A DNA stretch of 64,000 bases from Salinimonas chungwhensis DSM 16280. GTDB taxonomy: Bacteria; Pseudomonadota; Gammaproteobacteria; Enterobacterales; Alteromonadaceae. The stretch lies in the NCBI RefSeq assembly GCF_000378185.1, contig NZ_KB899376.1, forward strand, positions 851,748 through 915,747, in the 5' to 3' direction. Shown here piece by piece: positions 10,067 through 18,267 of the stretch. The notes beneath the pieces were generated by a model. The model worked only from the letters and a program-made list of their open reading frames with translations. It did not search any database and was not told the DNA's origin. Each line of letters begins with the position of its first letter. Position 1 is the stretch's first letter. A program made the position numbers and the translations under genes.

Positions 10067-11074
10067 TTCTTTTCCAATAATTCATCATGTTTATATGATA
10101 AACACACTTCAACAGCAAAATACAGCAAGCTTAATTTTACGAGCTCTTTGACATTTCAAATATACGCTAAATTAAACGTATACGCTGACGTCAGGGCAGC
10201 AATCGGCCCGCCATGCATTAAGACTCGTTATCAACTCCTTTACAAGACATCAAATAAACAGACGGAAATTCTCCGTCGAAACAGAAGTTAACAACGCTGT
10301 ATACAAAAATAAGACTGCATCTATTGTTACTAATAACTATTTGCTGTTACTTTTTTCAGATAGAAAAAATTATTTTCCTATTATGATTTTTACTATATTT
10401 CTACGCATAAATTTTACATCTTATAACGAAAAGCATAGGAATAAGTCTTCATCTTCTTTATTGATTCAAAAAATTGGAATATTTTCTAATTTTTTACAGA
10501 ATAAAATCGTAATAAATAGGCAGACCAGTGTTGCTTATAAAATATCGAGAAACCGTACCGTGAAATAATTGAGTATTGGTATTAGATCAAATTTTTAAGG
10601 GTGAATTTAGATCGCAAGCGCACTATTGTTATTTGGTGAAAATAAGAACACAGGCGATGGAGACAATCTGGAATCGTTAAAACGCTTCAACCAGCCGATG
10701 AAAGAGCAATGATGAAAGCTAGCAACCAATTGATAGGGTTTCAGTTAGCAACGGATCAAAAAGTGAATTGAGCAGCACCACTGTTTAAGTGGTTGCAAGA
10801 TTGCTGTAGCAACGTTTTGGAATAGTCACAACCTGACTTTCACACGAAATAAGATGAGAAGCTAAATCCGATGTAACTCCACCAGACAACAGGACCTTTA
10901 GATGCATATTGGCAAGTGTTGATGTTGAGAAATAGCTTAATTCTGGATAAGGATTGCTACAGGGGTACGAAAAAATACTTACCAGGGCAGTATTTGAATA
11001 CTGTTAGCAATTTTAAGAATGGACAATAGAATTTGCCAGATAAGGCTTTGGGTGTCACTTCGAAGAAGAGAAGT
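10067..11074. other. AT-rich gene-poor kilobase between the BCCT gene and tRNA-Pro
   Basis: No convincing coding region. The longest open frame (10341-10568, 75 codons, strand +) is AT-driven, has no good ribosome site and resembles no family I know. From about 10600 to 10960 the sequence becomes more mixed, with short coding-like patches broken by stops, compatible with a decayed gene, but no protein family could be recognised. The stretch abuts the 3' end of a tRNA gene, a common landing site for integrative elements. I could not find a repeated copy of the tRNA 3' end here. Confidence 0.5.
10089..10186 (-). promoter_or_regulatory. Candidate control region of the BCCT gene
   Basis: About 25 bases before the BCCT start is the palindrome GTTTAT-ATG-ATAAAC (10089-10103). 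Further up are two copies of TATACGCT, at 10161-10168 and 10179-10186, spaced by 18 bases. Position and repetition suggest operator sites, but no regulator is identified and the elements are short enough to occur by chance. Confidence 0.3.
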
Positions 11075-11151
11075 TGGTCGGTGTGAGAGGATTTGAACCT
11101 CCGACCCCTGACACCCCATGACAGTGCGCTACCAAGCTGCGCCACACACCG
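11075..11151 (-). tRNA. tRNA-Pro (anticodon GGG)
   Basis: A 77-base cloverleaf including encoded CCA. The acceptor stem CGGTGTG pairs with CACACCG. D-arm GCGCAGCTTGGTAGCGC, T-arm GGAGGTTCAAATCCTC. The anticodon loop is ATGGGGT with anticodon GGG. The anticodon stem CTGTC/GTCAG keeps one T-T mismatch, the same position that is mismatched in E. coli proL (GGG), which supports the assignment. Confidence 0.95.
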
Positions 11152-11488
11152 ACCGAAAGAGCGGACAAGTTTACTCATTTTTTTATTAAATGCAACGTGA
11201 AACCTATAAAAATAGCCTGACTGTTAACTGTTTGCCTGAATAATCATCAGATAGGTTCTCAAAAATACTCTCAGAAAACTTTGATGGTCAATTCTCGCTC
11301 TGCCCTGGCCTTTCATTATATTTATTACGGTACATTTTAACTCGTTGTAACCCGCCACATTACTATCGCCCCAGATCAGCTACGCATAGAGTCAAAACAC
11401 GTCTAAGGTTCAGTTATATTCCGGAAGATCTTTAGTAAACTGATAAAGCGTTGCACAGGGCCGCGCATAACAACAAAGGATTACAATT
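11152..11488. other. Intergenic region upstream of the first leader peptide gene
   Basis: About 340 bases lie between the tRNA-Pro 5' end and the peptide gene at 11489. They should hold the tRNA promoter (minus strand) and the peptide promoter (plus strand). A TATATT at 11415-11420 is a possible -10 box for the peptide, but no good -35 is seen at the right spacing. No gene is supported. Confidence 0.4.
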
Positions 11489-11689
11489 ATGCAAAATTTA
11501 AGTGTACAGGATATTAAATATGTGTCGGGCGGATGCGCCGAATATTGCTGGGGCGATATGAGTTGGGGTGGTTTTGCAGGCAGCGTCGTCGGTGGTGCAA
11601 TTGGCGGTATGAGCGGAGGGCCTTTTGGCGCTTCACTGGGTGCTATTGGCGGTGGAGCAAGTTATTTCTTCACTAAAGCGTGGGAATAA
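11489..11689 (+). CDS. Double-glycine leader peptide, bacteriocin-like (peptide 1)
   Basis: A 66-residue precursor. Residues 1-15 (MQNLSVQDIKYVSGG) are a typical double-glycine leader with the hydrophobic spacing and the GG cut site used by C39-peptidase ABC exporters. The predicted mature part has 51 residues, starts CAEYCWGDMSWGGF with two closely spaced Cys, and continues with a Gly/Ala-rich membrane-active stretch with several GxxxG motifs (GGAIGGMSGGPFGASLGAIG), ending in aromatic and basic residues. This matches unmodified class II (Blp/lactobin-like) bacteriocins or microcins. A good ribosome site AAAGGA lies 8 bases before the ATG. A small membrane protein gene follows at 11739. No exporter gene is in the window. 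Confidence 0.75.
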   Translation: MQNLSVQDIKYVSGGCAEYCWGDMSWGGFAGSVVGGAIGGMSGGPFGASLGAIGGGASYFFTKAWE

Positions 11690-11738
11690 ACCATTCTACC
11701 GGGCACAGTGCGTGCCCTTCTCATTAAAGGACCGTCAA

Positions 11739-11954
11739 ATGCCCATTTTCAAAACACTTATTTTTGTGAGCTTGTTCTTTGTATGCGTTGGACTTGGCGG
11801 GTCACTCATTTATGCAGTAAATCTGTTTTTACCTGCGATAAGCGGCTGGCCCTTATTTTTCTGCTATTGCACAATCGGCGCTATAGTTGGCGCGGGAATT
11901 GTCCACCTGTGTATTAAACCCGCGCAGGCCATCACAACATCAAAGTCTACATAG
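11739..11954 (+). CDS. Small two-helix membrane protein, candidate immunity protein for peptide 1
   Basis: A 71-residue protein, MPIFKTLIFVSLFFVCVGLG..., with two hydrophobic segments (about residues 5-31 and 36-60) and a short polar tail. It starts 49 bases after the peptide 1 stop, with AAAGGA before the ATG; the longer open frame beginning at 11625 overlaps the peptide gene and is not needed. Small integral membrane proteins encoded directly after a class II bacteriocin are commonly its immunity protein. That role is inferred from position and topology only; the sequence matches no family I can name. Confidence 0.6.
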   Translation: MPIFKTLIFVSLFFVCVGLGGSLIYAVNLFLPAISGWPLFFCYCTIGAIVGAGIVHLCIKPAQAITTSKST

Positions 11955-11975
11955 CCGGCTGTTTTAAATACAGCA

Positions 11976-12566
11976 CTAGTTGCCAGAATCAGAGCTGATA
12001 CGGCTGGCATCAGCCCCCGCCTGCCCTTTATATTTTGCATCTAGCCGCGCGTTATAGGGTTTCTCGGCTGGCTGTGATAACAGCTCAAAGCTCAGTGCGC
12101 CTATTTTCATTAAGGGCCGCAAGGCCAGGGGGAGTTTCCCACTGTTGAAAAACTCCAGCACGATATTGCCCGACCAGCCTGGATCAATACGGTGCGCGGT
12201 AACATGTACCATTAATCCAAGGCGGGCCAGTGATGAGCGACCATCCAGCCAGCCGACAATATTGTCAGGCAGAGTGACAGACTCATGCGTAATCGCCAGT
12301 GCTAATTCTCCCGGATGAAGAAAAAAAGCTTTACCTTCAGGCAGCGCTATTTCATCACTCATCACAGAGTTAAGCGCTTCCTCTACCTGTGCTTTTGGAC
12401 CACTTAAATCAATATAGGGAGCCTGGTGATCTTCAAAAACCCGAAACTTATTGCCCAGTCTGATATCAACCGTTACCCCGCTGATTTGGTCATAATCAGG
12501 TGCCGGCGAAATAGCGATTTTTCCTTCCTGAAGATAAGTAAAAATATCGCGGTCACACAATCGCAT
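11976..12566 (-). CDS. dcd: dCTP deaminase
   Basis: Deaminates dCTP to dUTP, the main route to dTTP precursors in gammaproteobacteria. The 196 residues match the family length. Characteristic motifs are [12 protein letters not shown] near residue 30, the nucleotide-binding core [20 protein letters not shown] near 107 and [15 protein letters not shown] near 128, which carries the catalytic Glu in VLEF. It lies downstream of, and in the same direction as, the small membrane protein (12599-12850) and peptide 2. Its usual neighbour apbC is displaced by that insertion. The ribosome site is weak. Confidence 0.95.
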   Translation of the reverse strand: MRLCDRDIFTYLQEGKIAISPAPDYDQISGVTVDIRLGNKFRVFEDHQAPYIDLSGPKAQVEEALNSVMSDEIALPEGKAFFLHPGELALAITHESVTLPDNIVGWLDGRSSLARLGLMVHVTAHRIDPGWSGNIVLEFFNSGKLPLALRPLMKIGALSFELLSQPAEKPYNARLDAKYKGQAGADASRISSDSGN

Positions 12567-12598
12567 AAAATAAACTCTGAACGTCGGTAATACCGCTA

Positions 12599-12850
12599 TT
12601 ATGCGTGCTCTGCCTCACCGCGACAAGGACTTGGGGCAGCTTCTTTACCGCTCTGGGTATTAACCTGTAGCTGACATTCTATTGTTTCCAGTTTTCTTAT
12701 TACCGTATGTAACAGCACACTAAGCAACGCGACTGCCCCAAACGCCAGGTAAACAACAAACATCATGAAATTGCCGGAAAGGTGATAGATAAACACCACG
12801 GTCAGAATGAAAAGTATATAAACAAATTTAAAGACGGCTGTATTTTGCAT
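12599..12850 (-). CDS. Small two-helix membrane protein, candidate immunity protein for peptide 2
   Basis: An 83-residue protein with two hydrophobic helices (about residues 7-26 and 28-50) followed by a charged, probably coiled C-terminal tail ([20 protein letters not shown]). The start ATG is preceded by AAGGATAGGT, a strong ribosome site. It lies 61 bases downstream of the peptide 2 gene on the same strand and 32 bases upstream of dcd. By analogy to class II bacteriocin operons it could be an immunity protein. There is no sequence-family evidence, and it does not clearly resemble the candidate after peptide 1 beyond topology. Confidence 0.55.
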   Translation of the reverse strand: MQNTAVFKFVYILFILTVVFIYHLSGNFMMFVVYLAFGAVALLSVLLHTVIRKLETIECQLQVNTQSGKEAAPSPCRGEAEHA

Positions 12851-12911
12851 AGGTACCTATCCTTGTAAATTGATGAACGCCTGACGGTCAGACGTCCAAC
12901 AGGGTCGTTAT

Positions 12912-13085
12912 CTATGAAAGCGCATAGTGACCAACCGCTAGCATGGCGCCACCAACTGCCAATCCAAACACGGCAGTGGCGGGACCGCCAGCAAAGCCCT
13001 GACCGATAACAGCCAGTCCTCCGGAATCCCAATCTAATCTGCCGCCACTAATCTCGTTTAATTCTTCTATATCTAAAGGTTTCAT
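12912..13085 (-). CDS. Double-glycine leader peptide, bacteriocin-like (peptide 2)
   Basis: A 57-residue precursor. The frame is open up to 13181, but the ATG at 13085 follows AAGGGA with a suitable spacer and gives a canonical leader MKPLDIEELNEISGG (15 residues). The predicted mature peptide has 42 residues, begins RLDWDSGGLAVIGQGF and is Gly/Ala-rich with GxxxG spacing (GFAGG, GLAVGG). It has no Cys, unlike peptide 1. The likely class is an unmodified class II bacteriocin or microcin exported through a C39-type ABC transporter encoded elsewhere. A large inverted repeat (13096-13135) sits just upstream of its ribosome site. Confidence 0.72.
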   Translation of the reverse strand: MKPLDIEELNEISGGRLDWDSGGLAVIGQGFAGGPATAVFGLAVGGAMLAVGHYALS

Positions 13086-13095
13086 AAATGTCCCT

Positions 13096-13135
13096 TTATA
13101 GTGATACCGCGCATCAGTTCGCGATATCACTATAA
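13096..13135 (-). promoter_or_regulatory. 16-bp inverted repeat in the leader of peptide 2
   Basis: The plus-strand arms 13096-13111 (TTATAGTGATACCGCG) and 13120-13135 (CGCGATATCACTATAA) are complementary at 15 of 16 positions and enclose an 8-base loop. The element ends immediately upstream of the AAGGGA ribosome site of the peptide gene. It could be an operator for a dimeric repressor or an RNA stem-loop controlling translation. There is no T-run, so it is not a standard terminator. Confidence 0.6.
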
Positions 13136-13192
13136 TAGGAAAAAGCGACAAATGTTCGCTGGCCATTAGAATAGTTTTCATCTGTACAACGG

Positions 13193-14281
13193 CTATTCTG
13201 GCCTGAATGCGATGGGATCACCTTTAAGGTGTTTGCTATCGGACTCATCCGGTACGTGTAAGGCAAGACTCATAGAGGTAGCCCGTGCAATATCACCGTA
13301 AATCCTGGCCAGTTCACTATCAGGCTGAGTGACCACCAGCGGAGTGCCGGCATCTGCATGTTCCCGAATCTGTGTATTTAACGGTAATGCACCCAGGAGG
13401 GGTAAGTCATACTTTTCAGCCAGCATCTCCCCACCATATTCGGAGAAAATAGCGTCTTTATGGCCGCATTTAACACACTGGTAATAGCTCATGTTCTCAA
13501 TTAACCCCAGTACAGGCACATCAACTTTATTAAACATCGCAATGCCTTTTTGAGCATCGGCTAGCGCGAGATCCTGAGGGGTTGTGACGATAACTGCGGC
13601 GGTGAGCGGCACCTGCTGGGCCATGGTTAACTGAATATCACCTGTACCGGGAGGAAGATCGACAATCAAATAATCCAGCACCGGCCACAATGTCTCCTCC
13701 AGTATTTGTTTTAACGCCCGACTAGCCATGGGACCGCGCCAAATTGCTGCATCTTCAGCAGATACCAGATAACCGATGGAATTGGCCACTAGCCCCCAGG
13801 CCTCTGGGGGTTGCATATGTTTATTGTCAGCGCTGGATGGACGCTCCTGCTCATTACCAAGCATAATTGGAATCGATGGGCCGTAAATATCCGCATCGAG
13901 TATCCCTACCCGGGCGCCTTCCTGTTTAAGTGCATAGGCCATATTAACCGCGGTAGTGGATTTACCCACTCCCCCTTTGCCAGAGGCCACCGCAATAATA
14001 TTTTTAATATTTTTGACCGGTGTGTGCGCCGTCTTTTTGCTGCTTATTTGCTGGGAAATTTGTATGTTGTCAACCGTCAGATTTACCTGCTCCGCCTGGC
14101 CAGCTAAATACTGTTTTAGCGCATCGTGTTGCGAAGCGCAGCTAAAGGGCAAAGTTATGTTTACGGCTGTAGCATCAGCCTCCACCCAGGGCTTAATCTC
14201 ATCGAGGTCAAGGGAATAATAGGCGGCCAACTGTTTGCAAAAAAAATCCTGATATTTGTTCGCTTTACGCCGAAAAAACAT
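13193..14281 (-). CDS. apbC: Iron-sulfur cluster carrier ApbC/Mrp
   Basis: P-loop NTPase of the Mrp/NBP35 group that binds and delivers Fe-S clusters. The 362 residues have an N-terminal MIP18-like part (about 1-80). The deviant Walker A is ASGKGGVGKSTTAVNMA near residue 98, followed by LDADIYGPSIPIMLG, DLPPGTGDIQLTMAQQVP, and the cluster-binding CxxC in YYQCVKCGHKD near 262. The start is supported by AGGGGAG four bases upstream of the ATG. Divergent from metG, with about 110 bases between, as in many gammaproteobacteria. The next gene downstream is normally a metabolic gene; here it is the peptide 2 cassette. Confidence 0.95.
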   Translation of the reverse strand: MFFRRKANKYQDFFCKQLAAYYSLDLDEIKPWVEADATAVNITLPFSCASQHDALKQYLAGQAEQVNLTVDNIQISQQISSKKTAHTPVKNIKNIIAVASGKGGVGKSTTAVNMAYALKQEGARVGILDADIYGPSIPIMLGNEQERPSSADNKHMQPPEAWGLVANSIGYLVSAEDAAIWRGPMASRALKQILEETLWPVLDYLIVDLPPGTGDIQLTMAQQVPLTAAVIVTTPQDLALADAQKGIAMFNKVDVPVLGLIENMSYYQCVKCGHKDAIFSEYGGEMLAEKYDLPLLGALPLNTQIREHADAGTPLVVTQPDSELARIYGDIARATSMSLALHVPDESDSKHLKGDPIAFRPE

Positions 14282-14390
14282 GAAGCTCCCCTAATGTTTA
14301 CTGAACAGCAATTACGTAATGCAAAAACAGCGTTTTTCAGCTAGTATTTGCACCCATTTTGAGTAACGGTTAACAACAGTAACAGTCATT

Positions 14391-16454
14391 ATGTCACAGA
14401 CCCAATCGTCTTCATCATCAGATCCGGCGGCGCAGCGCCGTATACTAGTCACCAGTGCACTGCCTTACGCCAATGGCTCCATTCACCTGGGCCATTTACT
14501 GGAACACATTCAGACCGATATCTGGACCCGCTTCCAACGTCTTCGCGGCCACGAAATTTATAGCGTGTGTGCTGACGATGCTCACGGGACCCCCGTAATG
14601 TTAAAAGCCCAGGAGCTGGGTATTACACCTGAAGAGATGGTGGAAAAGACCCGGGCAGAGCATCACCAGGACTTACAAGACTTTTATGTTGAATACGACA
14701 ACTATTATGTGACTCATTCGCCTGAAAACAAGGCTATCTGTGAAGAGATTTATAACCGTCTGGACGCAGCGGGCTACATCAGTAAGCGGGTGATCAATCA
14801 GTTGTACGATCCGCAGAAAGAAATGTTTCTACCCGACCGGTTTGTAAAAGGTACCTGCCCCAGTTGTGATGCAGAAGACCAAAACGGTGACAGCTGTGAT
14901 GTCTGTGGCGCTACCTACAGCCCTACAGAAGTCAAAAACCCGCGCAGTGTGGTTTCCGGAGCAACACCGGTACTTCGCGAATCTGAGCATTTCTTTTTTG
15001 ATTTGCCCCGGTTTGAAGGAATGCTTAAAAGCTGGATACGTTCTGGTGCCTTGCAAGAGGAGATGGCAAACAAACTTCAGGAATGGTTTGAGGAAGGATT
15101 GCAGCAGTGGGACATCAGCCGTGACGCGCCCTACTTTGGCTTTGAAATTCCCGGTACCACGAATAAATTTTTCTATGTATGGGTAGATGCGCCGGTAGGC
15201 TACATGGCCAGCTTTAAAAATTATTGTGACAAGCACGGTATAGATTTTGACAGCTTCTGGAACGAAAACACCGATACAGAGCTCTATCACTTTATCGGCA
15301 AAGATATCACGTATTTTCATTGTCTGTTCTGGCCAGCCATGCTGGAAGGGGCCGGTTATCGCAAACCTACTGGCGTCAATATTCACGGGTTTGTGACCGT
15401 AAATGGCGCCAAGATGTCGAAATCCCGCGGTACCTTTATAAAAGGGCGTACATTTCTGGAGCACCTCAACCCCGAATACCTGCGCTATTACTTTGCCGCT
15501 AAACTGGGCGACGGCGTGGCAGATATCGATCTCAACTTCACTGATTTTGCCCAGAAAGTGAATTCCGATTTAGTTGGCAAAGTGGTTAATATTGCCAGTC
15601 GCTGCGCTGGCTTTATTACCAAAAAGTTTGACGGAAAATTGTCTGATAATGTGGTTGATGAAGCGCTGCTTCAAGAATTTCATAAGGCGGCCGAGCGCAT
15701 TGCCAGCTTGTACGAGAGCCGTAAATATCATCAGGCAGTACGTGAAATTATGACACTGGCCGATAAGGCTAATCAGTTTATAGATGCCAATGCGCCCTGG
15801 GTAACGATTAAGGAAGAAGGTAAGGAACAGTTTACTCATGAAGTTTGCTCACTGGGTATTAACATGTTCCGAATCCTGGTGACGTATCTGAAGCCTATAC
15901 TGCCGGTGTTGGCGCAAAAAGCGGAAGATTTTCTGAATGATGACCTACAGTGGCAAAGTAGCCAGGACGTGTTGAAAGGTCATGCCATCAATAAATTTAA
16001 ACCTATGATGCAGCGGGTAGAAATGGAACACATCGATAAGATGATTGAGGCCTCTAAAGAAAATCTTGAACCTACCGCTCCTAAACAGAAGAAAACTGAA
16101 GGCCCGCTGGTCAGCGACCCGGTCAGCGAAACCATCAGCTTTGACGATTTTGCTAAAGTGGATTTACGGGTGGCGAAAATAGCCAATGCTGAGCATGTCG
16201 AAGGCGCCGATAAACTGCTTAGATTAGAGCTTGATTTAGGGGGTGAGACCCGCCAGGTGTTTGCCGGTATAAAATCGGCGTATGATCCTGATAGCCTGAT
16301 TGGTAAGCACACCGTAATGGTCGCTAATCTGGCGCCCCGTAAGATGCGCTTTGGTATGTCAGAGGGCATGGTACTGGCGGCAGGGCCAGGTGGTGAAGAG
16401 TTGTATATCATGGAGCCTCACAAGGGCGCCAAACCCGGAATGCGTGTCAAGTAG
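14391..16454 (+). CDS. metG: Methionyl-tRNA synthetase
   Basis: Class I aminoacyl-tRNA synthetase charging tRNA-Met. The HIGH-like motif is in [17 protein letters not shown] near residue 30. The zinc-knuckle segment [18 protein letters not shown] lies near 155-172, and KMSKS ([11 protein letters not shown]) near 341. An anticodon-binding helical domain follows, and the C-terminal OB-fold tRNA-binding domain runs from about residue 580 ([20 protein letters not shown]) to the end. At 687 residues it is the long dimeric form, similar to E. coli. An intrinsic terminator at 16476 closes the gene. Confidence 0.97.
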   Translation: MSQTQSSSSSDPAAQRRILVTSALPYANGSIHLGHLLEHIQTDIWTRFQRLRGHEIYSVCADDAHGTPVMLKAQELGITPEEMVEKTRAEHHQDLQDFYVEYDNYYVTHSPENKAICEEIYNRLDAAGYISKRVINQLYDPQKEMFLPDRFVKGTCPSCDAEDQNGDSCDVCGATYSPTEVKNPRSVVSGATPVLRESEHFFFDLPRFEGMLKSWIRSGALQEEMANKLQEWFEEGLQQWDISRDAPYFGFEIPGTTNKFFYVWVDAPVGYMASFKNYCDKHGIDFDSFWNENTDTELYHFIGKDITYFHCLFWPAMLEGAGYRKPTGVNIHGFVTVNGAKMSKSRGTFIKGRTFLEHLNPEYLRYYFAAKLGDGVADIDLNFTDFAQKVNSDLVGKVVNIASRCAGFITKKFDGKLSDNVVDEALLQEFHKAAERIASLYESRKYHQAVREIMTLADKANQFIDANAPWVTIKEEGKEQFTHEVCSLGINMFRILVTYLKPILPVLAQKAEDFLNDDLQWQSSQDVLKGHAINKFKPMMQRVEMEHIDKMIEASKENLEPTAPKQKKTEGPLVSDPVSETISFDDFAKVDLRVAKIANAEHVEGADKLLRLELDLGGETRQVFAGIKSAYDPDSLIGKHTVMVANLAPRKMRFGMSEGMVLAAGPGGEELYIMEPHKGAKPGMRVK

Positions 16455-16475
16455 TCCAATAAACAGTTAAACCAT

Positions 16476-16500
16476 AAGGCAGCCTGAGGCTGCCTTTTTT
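16476..16500. terminator. Intrinsic terminator between metG and the yafS-like gene
   Basis: Stem AAGGCAGCC (16476-16484) with GGCTGCCTT (16488-16496), loop TGA, followed by T-rich sequence. A-rich sequence on the other side is weaker. It serves metG and possibly also the convergent methyltransferase gene. Confidence 0.85.
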
Positions 16501-17299
16501 ATTTAACCTGCTTATCAGATAGCTCAGCATTCCCGGCAGATGAACTTATTGTGCTAAGCGCTGTATTTTCTCTTTGGTACATGCTGGCACCCACAGGACG
16601 AAAATTAGGACTTAATTTCCATTTCGGCCGGATTGTGGTCATAGGCAAAACCCGTTTACGGGCAATAATCACATATACTGATGTGCACCAGGGCAGATAA
16701 GTAGCCAGCTTTTGCTGCCAGGAAGCAGGCAAAGAACGCCGCTGATTGAAAAAAAGCATGGAAAACAACATCCGGCGCTGCTCTATCACCTCAAAACCCA
16801 GAAGGTTCAACCAGTCTTTGACCCGGTGGGAGGAGAAAAAGCGAGCATCATGCAAAATGTTGCCCTTTCGTTCAGGCAAATATTTTCCCAGCCCTGCCAG
16901 ACTGTAAGGATTAAAGCCACTGATAATGACATAACCGCTCTGGGTCAGACAACGATCCACTTCGCGCAGAATTTGATGGGGATCCTGAGCAAAATCCAGC
17001 TCATTCGCCAGTAAAAAACCATCAATACTGTTTTCAACATATGGCAATTCAGTGGATGCAGCAATAAGACCGGTGTGGGGTACCGACGCCGGTGTTTGGC
17101 AAATCTGGTGACCGATAGCACATTGCTTTAGTGCAATCTGGCTACTTAACGCGCCCAGCTTTACAAAGTGATAACCGAATATGCGCTGGCTGAATTCATC
17201 ACTGACTGACTGAACCGCCAGACGCACAGACTCTCCACCGGGAAGGTCGGACCAACCGACAGGATACCGGGGCACTTTCTTTATTTGTGCCGATTTCAT
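16499..17299 (-). CDS. SAM-dependent methyltransferase-like protein (YafS-like)
   Basis: A 266-residue protein of the class I methyltransferase fold, in its late strands best seen as LPYVENSIDGFLLANELDFA (motif of the BioC/UbiE type) followed by HQILREVDRCLTQSGYVIIS and FNPYSLAGLGKYLP. The N-terminal glycine-rich SAM loop is degenerate: the expected D/E-x-G-x-G-x-G is not seen. It lies divergent to gloB, the position that yafS has in E. coli, which supports that name. Catalytic activity is uncertain given the weak SAM loop. A C-terminal tail of about 45 residues is low-complexity and probably disordered. Confidence 0.75.
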   Translation of the reverse strand: MKSAQIKKVPRYPVGWSDLPGGESVRLAVQSVSDEFSQRIFGYHFVKLGALSSQIALKQCAIGHQICQTPASVPHTGLIAASTELPYVENSIDGFLLANELDFAQDPHQILREVDRCLTQSGYVIISGFNPYSLAGLGKYLPERKGNILHDARFFSSHRVKDWLNLLGFEVIEQRRMLFSMLFFNQRRSLPASWQQKLATYLPWCTSVYVIIARKRVLPMTTIRPKWKLSPNFRPVGASMYQRENTALSTISSSAGNAELSDKQVK

Positions 17300-17384
17300 T
17301 TTTTACCGTTGATCCATCTGGTTGCAGTCACTTATCTATGTTTCTATAGTATCTCAATCATTTCACATCTCAAGCAGGTACGCC

Positions 17385-18182
17385 ATGTCTACAATGACCG
17401 ACACGCTGCCAGAAGGCGTACAAGTATCGCCTTTACGCGCATTTTCAGATAACTACATCTGGTGTATTCATAACGAAGAGCAGGTAGTGGTAGTGGATCC
17501 CGGCGACGCAGATCCAGTTCTGGATTTTTTGACTGAACGGGATCTTAAGCTCGCAGCAATCCTGGTAACCCACCACCACCATGATCACACAGGGGGGGTG
17601 ACAAAGTTGGCTTCTCTGCGGCCTGACATTCCGGTTATCGGTCCACAGGGCGGCCATATTCGCGGCATTACCCAGTCCGTGCAGGAAGGTGATAAGACTG
17701 TCATTGAAGCACTGGATCTTGAGTTTACCGTTATCGAAGTGCCCGGCCACACACTAGATCATATCGCTTTTTACGGGCACAACATTCTTTTATGCGGAGA
17801 TACATTATTTAATGGCGGCTGTGGACGGCTGTTTGAGGGTACCGCCGAGCAAATGCTGAATTCTTTGGATAAACTCAAGCATTTACCAGGTGACACCACT
17901 GTTTATTGCGCGCACGAGTATACGACTGCCAACCTTGAGTTTGCCGCCGCTGTGGAGCCCGAAAACAGCGCTATTAAAGAATACCAGTCGGTAGTGAAAA
18001 CACTGCGTGAAGATGATGAACCCACCGTTCCCTGTGCGCTGTCGCTGCAGTTTGATATTAACCCTTTCATGCGTACGCAAGAAGATATCATTGCCCGTCG
18101 CGCCGCTCACAAAAGTGATGAGCCACTAACTGATGAGGTCAGTGTTTTTGCCGCTATTCGGCAATGGAAAGATAACTTTTAA
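17385..18182 (+). CDS. gloB: Hydroxyacylglutathione hydrolase (glyoxalase II)
   Basis: Metallo-beta-lactamase-fold enzyme that hydrolyses S-lactoylglutathione to lactate and glutathione, the second step of methylglyoxal detoxification. The binuclear metal motif THHHHDHTGG is near residue 61, with further ligands in VPGHTLDHIAFYG, LLCGDTLFNGGCGRLFEG and CAHEYTTANLEFA. The frame extends upstream to 17322, but the ATG at 17385 with AGGT before it gives the usual family length (265 residues). Divergent from the yafS-like gene, with mltD following, as in several gammaproteobacteria. Confidence 0.95.
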   Translation: MSTMTDTLPEGVQVSPLRAFSDNYIWCIHNEEQVVVVDPGDADPVLDFLTERDLKLAAILVTHHHHDHTGGVTKLASLRPDIPVIGPQGGHIRGITQSVQEGDKTVIEALDLEFTVIEVPGHTLDHIAFYGHNILLCGDTLFNGGCGRLFEGTAEQMLNSLDKLKHLPGDTTVYCAHEYTTANLEFAAAVEPENSAIKEYQSVVKTLREDDEPTVPCALSLQFDINPFMRTQEDIIARRAAHKSDEPLTDEVSVFAAIRQWKDNF

Positions 18183-18267
18183 TGCATTTTTTAAACATTA
18201 CCATTACACTATACCGTTCGATTTAGCCGCTCGCGGTTTACAGTGAATGATAAAGGTGCCGGTTTTT

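Noticed and set aside
10341..10568. 75-codon frame on the plus strand.
   Set aside because: AT-rich, no ribosome site, no recognisable protein features.
10957..11178. Open frame of 73 codons on the minus strand over the tRNA-Pro gene.
   Set aside because: It is a shadow of the tRNA; translated tRNA genes often give such Arg/Ser-rich frames.
11077..11488. tRNA-derived attachment site duplication near tRNA-Pro.
   Set aside because: No second copy of the tRNA 3' end was found within the flanking non-coding DNA.
14829..15464. 211-codon minus-strand frame inside metG.
   Set aside because: Lies wholly within metG in another frame; no conserved features of its own.
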